A stretch of 64,000 nt of DNA from an uncultured Paracoccaceae bacterium (lineage in GTDB: Bacteria; Pseudomonadota; Alphaproteobacteria; Rhodobacterales; Rhodobacteraceae): positions 186,001-250,000 of the forward strand of contig CANMFL010000006.1 in NCBI GenBank assembly GCA_947497185.1, given 5' to 3'. A program made the position numbers and the translations under genes. Below are positions 57,552 through 64,000 of the stretch, piece after piece. How positions within the stretch are numbered: the first letter of the stretch is position 1; each line of letters starts with the position of its first letter. The notes beneath the pieces are model-generated. The model did not search any database, was not told where the DNA came from, and was given only the letters and a program-made list of their open reading frames with translations.

Positions 57552-57626
57552 GCGGGCGTTGTGTAATGGTTAAGACCTCAGTTTTCCAAACTGAAGATGC
57601 GGGTTCGATTCCCGCCGCCCGCTCCA
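57552..57626 (+). tRNA. tRNA-Gly (anticodon TCC)
   Basis: Acceptor arms GCGGGCG/CGCCCGC, anticodon stem TCAGT/ACTGA with loop TTTCCAA (anticodon TCC), a T-arm with GGTTCGATTCC, and an encoded CCA end. Confidence 0.97.
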
Positions 57627-57711
57627 ATATCCTCTTTTCAGTGATTTTCCCGTGACTTGTGGTTCAGGCTGCTGACGATTATGTCGAGGCAAACAATGCT
57701 GGGACAGAGCA

Positions 57712-59505
57712 ATGGCTGACACACCACCACCAAAAGACGAAGAACGAAAGTCATCGAAAAAGATTGGCGTGCTCGGGCAACTCTGGCCGTTCATGGCACC
57801 TTACCGCGCCATGATGTTTGCAGCTCTTGGGGCATTGACGTTAACGGCGATGGTGTCGTTAATTCTACCGTTGGCAGTGCGGCGCGTGGTCGATAACTTC
57901 GAAGGGGCGGCCACGTCGATCCTAGATCAGTATTTCGGCGCGGCGCTTCTGATCGCGGCCTTATTGGCGGTCGGCACGGCGATGCGCTACTATCTTGTCA
58001 CGCGACTGGGGGAACGCGTTGTGGCCGATATCCGTATAGCCGTGTTCGATCGCATGATAGGTATGTCGCCCGCATTTTTCGAAAAAGTCATGACGGGCGA
58101 GGTATTGAGCCGGATCACCACAGACACGACGCTGATCTTGTCTGTCATCGGGTCGTCGGTGTCTGTTGCCTTGCGCAACGTATTGATTTTGCTGGGCGGA
58201 TTGGTGTTGCTGATGTTCACCTCAGCAAAATTGACGGGGCTCGTGCTGCTTATCGTGCCTGCGATCGTGATCCCAATCGTGGTGCTTGGACGTCGCTTGC
58301 GTAAGTTGAGCCGCGAAAACCAAGACTGGATTGCGGCGAGTTCGGGCAATGCGTCCGAGGCTTTGCTGTCGGTGCAGGCGGTCCAAGCGTTCACCCACGA
58401 AGAGATCAGTCGCGGGCGTTTTGATGGGATGACGGAAAAAAGCTTTGTCTCGGCCAAGAACCGTATCGGCACCCGTGCTTTGATGACGATGATCGTTATT
58501 TTCTTGATCTTTTCGGGCGTCGTTGGCGTGCTTTGGATCGGTGCGCATGACGTGCGCGAAGGCATGATGACGGTCGGCGAGCTGGTCCAGTTTGTGATTT
58601 ATGCCGTCATGGTCGCTGGCGCTGTTGGGGCGTTAACCGAGGTTTGGGGCGAATTGCAGCGGGCCGCGGGTGCCACCGAACGACTGGTCGAATTGCTCAC
58701 AGCGGAAGATGCTGTCGCCGATCCCGCAGACGGTATCGCCGTTCCTGATCTTCACGGGGGCGAAATTGCGTTTCAGAACGTGGTTTTCCGCTATCCGGGG
58801 CGCCCGACTGTGTCTGCATTGGACGGAATTAACCTGGTTGTGAAACCAGGTGAAACGGTTGCGCTCGTTGGTCCTTCGGGGGCCGGAAAAACGACAATTA
58901 TTCAACTTATTCAACGGTTTTACGACCCTTCTGAAGGGGCGATTACGGTTGGCGGCGTTGATCTGCGCGACATGAAACGTGCTGAATTTCGGCACCACAT
59001 GGCGCTTGTTCCGCAGGATCCGGTCATTTTTGCGGATACAGCACGTGAGAACATTCGTTTTGGGCGACCGACGGCTAGTGATGCTGATGTTGAAATTGCC
59101 GCAAAAGCCGCTGCCGCTCATGATTTCTTAACGGCTTTGCCGGATGGTTATGACAGCTACGTTGGTGAACGTGGTGTTATGTTGTCAGGGGGGCAAAAAC
59201 AGCGGATCGCAATTGCACGCGCCATTTTGCGGGATGCGCCGATTCTGTTGCTTGACGAAGCGACATCGGCGTTGGATGCGGAAAGCGAAAGTGCTGTGCA
59301 AGCGGCAGTCGAAGATTTGGCGCGGACGCGGACCACATTGATTGTGGCGCACCGTTTGGCGACAGTGAAGAAGGCTGATCGTATCATTGTATTTGATGCG
59401 GGTAAGATCGTTGCCGAAGGGACGCACGATAGTCTTGTTGCGCAAGACGGATTGTATGCGCGTCTAGCACGTCTGCAATTTACAGCAGGTGCCGCTGCGG
59501 AATAA
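57712..59505 (+). CDS. ABC exporter (fused permease and ATPase)
   Basis: A 597-residue half-transporter with six membrane segments (about 25-310) and an ATPase with Walker A LVGPSGAGKTTI, signature MLSGGQKQRIAIARAIL, Walker B ILLLDEATSALD and the H-loop VAHRLATVKK. It belongs to the lipid/multidrug exporter group, as does the exporter at 21526-23304, but the two are clearly different proteins. The cargo is unknown. It starts 85 bases after the tRNA-Gly; the acyl-CoA synthetase follows after 113 bases. Confidence 0.88.
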   Translation: MADTPPPKDEERKSSKKIGVLGQLWPFMAPYRAMMFAALGALTLTAMVSLILPLAVRRVVDNFEGAATSILDQYFGAALLIAALLAVGTAMRYYLVTRLGERVVADIRIAVFDRMIGMSPAFFEKVMTGEVLSRITTDTTLILSVIGSSVSVALRNVLILLGGLVLLMFTSAKLTGLVLLIVPAIVIPIVVLGRRLRKLSRENQDWIAASSGNASEALLSVQAVQAFTHEEISRGRFDGMTEKSFVSAKNRIGTRALMTMIVIFLIFSGVVGVLWIGAHDVREGMMTVGELVQFVIYAVMVAGAVGALTEVWGELQRAAGATERLVELLTAEDAVADPADGIAVPDLHGGEIAFQNVVFRYPGRPTVSALDGINLVVKPGETVALVGPSGAGKTTIIQLIQRFYDPSEGAITVGGVDLRDMKRAEFRHHMALVPQDPVIFADTARENIRFGRPTASDADVEIAAKAAAAHDFLTALPDGYDSYVGERGVMLSGGQKQRIAIARAILRDAPILLLDEATSALDAESESAVQAAVEDLARTRTTLIVAHRLATVKKADRIIVFDAGKIVAEGTHDSLVAQDGLYARLARLQFTAGAAAE

Positions 59506-59618
59506 TCCCTTCAAAACGCGGCGTTAGTCTTGCGCGAAATGCGCAAAACACACATCCTATCGCGAGGGAGGCCCAAAGCACGACAAGCTGCGGGTGATTT
59601 AACGGGAGGAGACCGGAA

Positions 59619-61553
59619 ATGTCTTATGTAAACATGGCAGATCGCAACGCGATTGAAAACGAGATGTCGTGGGACGACCGGGGTTTACCCGTCACCACGT
59701 TTGGACAAATTACCAAAACCGCCGCGGCCTTTCCGAACCGCCCTGCGGTGACATTCCAGATGTTTTCTGATGATGGTGCACCGGCAGATACGCTGTCGTG
59801 GGCAGAATTGCGTGCGCAAGTTGCGCAAGCCGCGAACATGTTCCGTGCGCTCGGCGTCGGAGAAAAGGATGTAGTCGCGTTCTTGTTGCCAAACACATCC
59901 GAGACCATTCTGACGTATTTGGGCGGGCAGGTTGCGGGTATCGTAAACCCGATCAACCCACTGCTTGATGCTGAACAAATCGCTGCGATTCTACGTGAAA
60001 CGGGCGCAAAAGTGCTCGTTACGCTCAAGGCATTCCCGAAAACGGACGTGGCCCAGAAAGCGGCCGACGCGGTGGCGCTTGCCCCGAACGTTAAGTCTGT
60101 CGTCGAAGTTGACCTGCTGCGTTATTTGACCGGTTTGAAGAAGTTTATCGTGCCCTGGATTCGACCCAAGGTCGAGGTGAAGCATTCCGCGAAAATCGTT
60201 GATTTCCGTAAAGAGATGGCAAATCACGACCGCGAGCTCGCCTTTGCGGATAGCACCGAAGACCGGGTCGCTGCGTATTTCCATACTGGTGGCACGACGG
60301 GGATGCCAAAGGTTGCGCAGCATCGCTATTCAGGCATTATTTACAATGCTTGGCTCGGCGATCGTCTGCTGTTTACCGAAGAGGACGTACAAATTTGTCC
60401 GCTTCCGCTGTTTCATGTTTTTGCCGCTATCGTATCGCTCGGTGCATCGCTTGGTTCCGGGGCGCATGTCGTTTTTCCGACGCCACAAGGTTATCGTGGC
60501 GACGGTGTTTTCGACAATTTCTGGAAGTTGATCGAACGTCACAAGGTTACATTTATGATCACGGTCCCGACGGCCTTGTCTGCATTGATGCAGCGTCCCG
60601 TTGGCAATTGTGATATCTCTACCCTGCGCATCGCGTTCTGCGGGTCAGCGCCGTTGCCTCTTGAACTCTATAAACGGTTCGAAAAAGTGGTGAATGACGC
60701 GACCAAGGACAAGCCGGGCGAGTTGTCGATCTGCGAGGGCTACGGGCTGACCGAAGCGACTTGCTTGGTGTCGATCAACCCTCCTGACGGCGAAAAGCGT
60801 GTCGGTTCCATCGGCTTGCCGTTCCCTTACACCAAGGTGCGTATCGTCTCTGTGTCGACCCAAACTGATTGCGGCGTTGATGAAATCGGCGAGATTTGCG
60901 TGGCATCGCCGGGCGTCTACGACGGCAAAACCTACACAGAAACTGCTAAAAACAACGACTTGTTCTACCCCGGTGCCGAAAACCCTGCTGGTGAAGAGGT
61001 GCAATACCTGCGAACTGGCGATCTGGGCCGTATTGACCCGGACGGTTATCTTTGGATTACAGGGCGGGCAAAAGATTTGATCATTCGCGGTGGTCACAAC
61101 ATCGATCCCGCTGAGATTGAAGAGGCGTTGGCTGGTCACGACGCGGTTGCGTTTGCGGGTGCGATTGGCCAACCCGATGCTCATGCGGGCGAGGTGCCTT
61201 GCGCCTTTGTTGAACTCGTTGACGGTGCGTCGATCACAACGGATGAGTTGCTGGAACATGCGAAAAAACACATTCACGAACGCGCAGCATATCCCAAGCA
61301 TTTAGAAATTTTGGACGAACTGCCTAAAACAGCCGTGGGTAAAATTTTCAAACCTGATCTGCGGAAGCTTGCGATCACGCGTATTTTGAACGCGGCGCTG
61401 GCCGACGCCGGTGTCGCGACGACAATCGAAAGCGTCGTCGAAGACAAAAAACGAGGCTTGGTTGCAAAGATTACCAAGTCCGGATCGGTCACCGAGGCAG
61501 ATGTCACCAAGGCGTTAGGGGCGTTCACAACACCTTGGGATTTGGTCGGTTAA
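59619..61553 (+). CDS. Acyl-CoA synthetase
   Basis: A 644-residue ANL-family ligase that activates a carboxylic acid to its CoA ester with ATP. The AMP-binding motif HTGGTTGMPKVAQH lies near residue 225, followed by CEGYGLTEATCLVS, YLRTGDLGRIDPDGYLWITGR and the C-terminal catalytic Lys in LPKTAVGKIFKPDLR. The chain length is not predictable, and the extra residues over the usual length sit at the C-terminus (EDKKRGLVAKITKSGSVT). GGGAGGAGA precedes ATG 59619. Confidence 0.88.
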   Translation: MSYVNMADRNAIENEMSWDDRGLPVTTFGQITKTAAAFPNRPAVTFQMFSDDGAPADTLSWAELRAQVAQAANMFRALGVGEKDVVAFLLPNTSETILTYLGGQVAGIVNPINPLLDAEQIAAILRETGAKVLVTLKAFPKTDVAQKAADAVALAPNVKSVVEVDLLRYLTGLKKFIVPWIRPKVEVKHSAKIVDFRKEMANHDRELAFADSTEDRVAAYFHTGGTTGMPKVAQHRYSGIIYNAWLGDRLLFTEEDVQICPLPLFHVFAAIVSLGASLGSGAHVVFPTPQGYRGDGVFDNFWKLIERHKVTFMITVPTALSALMQRPVGNCDISTLRIAFCGSAPLPLELYKRFEKVVNDATKDKPGELSICEGYGLTEATCLVSINPPDGEKRVGSIGLPFPYTKVRIVSVSTQTDCGVDEIGEICVASPGVYDGKTYTETAKNNDLFYPGAENPAGEEVQYLRTGDLGRIDPDGYLWITGRAKDLIIRGGHNIDPAEIEEALAGHDAVAFAGAIGQPDAHAGEVPCAFVELVDGASITTDELLEHAKKHIHERAAYPKHLEILDELPKTAVGKIFKPDLRKLAITRILNAALADAGVATTIESVVEDKKRGLVAKITKSGSVTEADVTKALGAFTTPWDLVG

Positions 61554-61576
61554 AACGTTTGTACATTACACACAAG

Positions 61577-61602
61577 CGCGGCGCCTTCGGGTGCCGCGTT
61601 TT
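61577..61602 (+). terminator. UUCG-loop terminator after the acyl-CoA synthetase
   Basis: Nine-base stem CGCGGCGCC / GGTGCCGCG (one G-T pair) closed by the very stable TTCG tetraloop and followed by TTTT, 23 bases after the stop. Confidence 0.88.
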
Positions 61603-61701
61603 GCGTTTCACGGCGTAACGCTGCCGAAGTGGCAAATTTCCTCTGACATCGCGCTTTGGGTTTTGCATGATAAGGCGAAGTATCCCGCGATAGGTAGAAT
61701 A

Positions 61702-62133
61702 ATGCTAAAATGCTTCGCTCTTGCGTCCGTCTTGCTTCTGGTTGGTTGCAATGATCGCAGACCTCTGCCGACGACTGGCATCTATATAATTCGCAACGAT
61801 GGTGGTGGTCAGTTGATCAGTGCCGAGGCCGACCGCGCCGTTCTGCGATTATGGGGTGGGCCTGTGCGGATCGAAGGTTACTGCAACTCTGCATGCTTGA
61901 TGTTCACAACGCTTTCAAATGCTTGCCTTGCTCCGGGGCTGACGCTTGGGTTTCATGGCGCGAATGTGAATGTGGGTTTTGTGGGCAATCCGCAGATCAC
62001 CAAATACCTGCGGAACGGTGTGAAACGCGAATTCGTCGACAAGTGGCAGCACATCCCGTTTACCGAGATTCATCGGATTACAGCCGAGGAATATGTCCAG
62101 CTCGACCCCGAGGCCACTATCTGCGCGGATTGA
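61702..62133 (+). CDS. Lipoprotein with ClpP/crotonase-like periplasmic domain
   Basis: A 143-residue predicted lipoprotein with signal and lipobox LLLVGC. The segment GYCNSACLMFTTLSNACLA then GLTLGFHGANV resembles periplasmic ClpP-like proteins whose CxSAC and GFHG positions hold the catalytic Ser and His. Four cysteines in the mature part could form disulfides. The function is unknown and the match is by pattern only. ATG 61702 is chosen because it starts a clean signal peptide; the frame upstream runs through the terminator. Confidence 0.65.
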   Translation: MLKCFALASVLLLVGCNDRRPLPTTGIYIIRNDGGGQLISAEADRAVLRLWGGPVRIEGYCNSACLMFTTLSNACLAPGLTLGFHGANVNVGFVGNPQITKYLRNGVKREFVDKWQHIPFTEIHRITAEEYVQLDPEATICAD

Positions 62134-62301
62134 CCGAAAACCAGCATCTCGTGCTCGTTTTTGGCCGGGAATTGCCACACCAGTCATGATATTTGTTGCT
62201 TTTAAAGTCCACTTCCAGTTGCATGGTGGTGTTGTGGGGGGCACAGCGACACTGCGGGATCTGGGGATTGGAGTCCGCGTTCAGTTTAATTTGATATAAA
62301 C

Positions 62302-62323
62302 TTGTCATGTAGCTGTCATGAAT
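62302..62323 (+). promoter_or_regulatory. Pho box before the extracellular nuclease gene
   Basis: Two 11-base direct repeats, TTGTCATGTAG (7/11) and CTGTCATGAAT (10/11 to the PhoB unit CTGTCATAAAT), ending 65 bases before the start codon. This is the best Pho-box match in the window. The rest of the 255-base gap shows nothing else clear. Confidence 0.7.
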
Positions 62324-62388
62324 TCCTCTCACTTTAAAATTTGAAATGTGGTCACTTTTGCGGCTGCTGCATCTTTGGGGAGAACGAT

Positions 62389-64000
62389 ATGTCGATGGTA
62401 ATTACAGGTGTTTTTGACGGCCCGTTAGCTGGCGGTATCCCCAAAGGGGTCGAAGTTTATGTGACGGCTGACATCGCGGACATGTCGATCTATGGTCTGG
62501 GGTTTGCAAACAACGGCGGCGGCACGGACGGGGAAGAATTCACCTTCCCTGCAGTGGCGGCATTGGCTGGAACCTATCTTTATATCGCGAGCGAGACTGA
62601 CGGATTTACCGCGTTTTTCGGTTTCGCGCCAGACTATGTGACTGGCAACGCCGGGATCAACGGGGACGATGCGATTGAATTGTTCGAGAATGGCAGCGTG
62701 ATCGACACCTTTGGTGATCTGAACGTTGACGGAACCGGTCAAGCTTGGGAATATATGGACGGGTGGGCGACCCGTGTTCCGGGTACGACAGCGAATCCCG
62801 TTTTCGATATTAACAATTGGTCCTTCTCGGGGCCAAATGCCTTTGAGTCGCACACAAGTAATGCGACTGCGGCGACACCATATCCGCTTGCGGGGTATGA
62901 CAGCATAACGCCGCCCGCGCCGACCCCGACATTTGTGATTAACGAAATTGATGCAGATCAGGACGGCACCGACAGTGCTGAGTTCATCGAGATTTACGAC
63001 GGCGGTGTTGGGAATGCGTCTTTGGATGGTTTGTCGCTTGTGTTGTTCAACGGAAGTAATGACACCGAATATCGTACCGTGTCCCTTGATGGGATGGCGA
63101 CGAACGCGGACGGTTATTTTGTTGTTGGGTCAGCGGATGTGCCGAACGTTGATCATGTCGCATGGACGACAAATGGTCTGCAAAATGGCGCGGATGCGGT
63201 GGCACTCTATACCGGCACACCACCGACGGCGCCGACGACAGTCAATCTCGTGGATGCGATCGGTTACGGGACGAGCGATGCGGATGACACCGACCTGTTG
63301 GCCGCATTAGGGTTAACGACGCAATTCGACGAAAGCGCGAATGGTACCCCCGCAACCGACGCATTAGCCCGTCAGCCAGACGGCAGCGGCGCGTTTGTGG
63401 CCCAAGCACCAACACCGGGGGCGAGCAACTTTATCGCGCCGCCAACGGCCATTACGTTGATCTCTGAAATTCAGGGTAGCGCTGGCACCAAAGACATGGC
63501 GGTGATTGGTGTTGACGATAGAAGCACGATGGTTGGTCAAATCGTCACTGTGCAAGCGATTGTCACGGCTGATTTCCAAGCAGGTCTGCTTGGCACGCAA
63601 GGGGATATGAGCGGGTTTTATATCCAAGAAGAAGAGATTGATTACGACTTCAACGATTTGACCTCGGAGGGCATTTTTATCTTCGACGGCACCAACCCGC
63701 TGGTGGATGTGCAAATCGGTGATTTGGTCGAGGTGACAGGAACGGTCAGCGAATATTTTGGCCAGACCCAGATTTCCGCGACCAATATCTCTGTTGTCGC
63801 AACTGAACAGGTTGTGCCGGATGCGGTTGAGGTGGTGTTCCCGACGGCGGGTGTCATGGATGACGGCTCTGGCAATTTGGTCGCGAACCTTGAGGCCTAT
63901 GAAGGCATGTTGGTGAATATCCAGCAAAGCATGACAGTGTCCGAGATGTTCAATCTGGACCGGTTCGGTCAGTATAATGTCACCTCTGATGGTCGTCTGG
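62389..64000 (+). CDS. Large extracellular nuclease (ExeM/NucH-like), 3' end cut by window
   Basis: The reading frame starts at ATG 62389 (GGGGAGA upstream) and is open to the window edge, giving 537 residues of a longer protein. Two lamin-tail-like domains come first (one at about 1-170; a second from FVINEIDADQDGTDSAEFIEIYD, about 184-340). An OB-fold nuclease module follows (LISEIQGSAG, VTADFQAGLLGTQGDMSGFY, TSEGIFIFDG, VQIGDLVEVTGTVSEYFGQTQ). That order matches ExeM/NucH secreted DNases, whose endonuclease/exonuclease/phosphatase domain would lie beyond the edge. There is no classical signal peptide, which suggests type I secretion with C-terminal repeats (not visible). The Pho box suggests that it harvests phosphate from extracellular DNA. 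Confidence 0.82.
   Translation, partial: MSMVITGVFDGPLAGGIPKGVEVYVTADIADMSIYGLGFANNGGGTDGEEFTFPAVAALAGTYLYIASETDGFTAFFGFAPDYVTGNAGINGDDAIELFENGSVIDTFGDLNVDGTGQAWEYMDGWATRVPGTTANPVFDINNWSFSGPNAFESHTSNATAATPYPLAGYDSITPPAPTPTFVINEIDADQDGTDSAEFIEIYDGGVGNASLDGLSLVLFNGSNDTEYRTVSLDGMATNADGYFVVGSADVPNVDHVAWTTNGLQNGADAVALYTGTPPTAPTTVNLVDAIGYGTSDADDTDLLAALGLTTQFDESANGTPATDALARQPDGSGAFVAQAPTPGASNFIAPPTAITLISEIQGSAGTKDMAVIGVDDRSTMVGQIVTVQAIVTADFQAGLLGTQGDMSGFYIQEEEIDYDFNDLTSEGIFIFDGTNPLVDVQIGDLVEVTGTVSEYFGQTQISATNISVVATEQVVPDAVEVVFPTAGVMDDGSGNLVANLEAYEGMLVNIQQSMTVSEMFNLDRFGQYNVTSDGRL

Noticed and set aside
59530..59546. TTGCGC/GCGCAA inverted repeat after the second ABC exporter
   Set aside because: Short stem without a T-run; not enough for a terminator call.

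Overview
The window looks like chromosomal DNA of a marine alphaproteobacterium of the Rhodobacterales (Roseobacter group). The case rests on gene content and order: atpDC; a pcm-tolC-PopZ-like block; metF divergent from a MetR-type regulator; a carnitine-degradation operon with a dehydrogenase-thioesterase fusion; a PleD/DUF3572 pair; and small proteins typical of that group. No phage, plasmid, IS element or CRISPR array was seen. Both tRNA genes encode their CCA ends.

Layout. 1-2300: the end of the F1 ATP synthase operon, with a strong terminator. 2.4-3.1 kb: an isolated PIN-like protein. 3.2-5.3 kb: trpA-trpB on the minus strand, in that unusual order. 5.5-14.8 kb: the most striking region, seven genes on one strand in which every neighbour overlaps the next. 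They encode a class I HMG-CoA reductase, a UbiA-type prenyltransferase, a PEP-synthase/rifampin-phosphotransferase-like enzyme, a BtaA-like (DUF3419) aminocarboxypropyl transferase, a phytol/dolichol-kinase-like membrane protein, a GNAT-type acyltransferase and an OleC-like AMP-forming ligase. I know of no described pathway with this set. My inference is an uncharacterised isoprenoid or betaine-like lipid pathway. A direct repeat resembling a Pho box lies just before it.

14.9-29.3 kb is housekeeping: pcm, tolC, a PopZ-like protein, cobQ, efp, an MsbA-like exporter with ygfZ, a serine/alanine-glyoxylate aminotransferase, hisC and valS. 29.4-38.9 kb holds an orphan CoxL-like molybdoenzyme, a DUF2235 hydrolase, a thioesterase, metF/metR, a GGDEF-EAL protein, suhB and a rhomboid protease. 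39.0-43.5 kb holds tRNA-Leu, a lytic transglycosylase, metG, a small outer-membrane protein and an aldo/keto reductase. 43.6-47.5 kb is carnitine degradation (beta-keto acid cleavage enzyme, lipocalin, carnitine dehydrogenase-thioesterase) followed by a DMT permease. 47.5-54.6 kb holds nudix and DUF983 genes, an ECF sigma operon with an EF-hand protein, a PleD-like diguanylate cyclase with a degenerate receiver, a HAD phosphatase and pyrD.

54.6-64 kb carries a secreted 5'-nucleotidase, YedK, tRNA-Gly, a second ABC exporter, an acyl-CoA synthetase, a small lipoprotein and the 5' part of a large extracellular nuclease (ExeM/NucH type). Candidate Pho boxes precede the nucleotidase and the nuclease. 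With the one before the lipid-like operon, they suggest a phosphate-starvation theme: release phosphate from nucleic acids outside the cell and remodel membrane lipids inside it.
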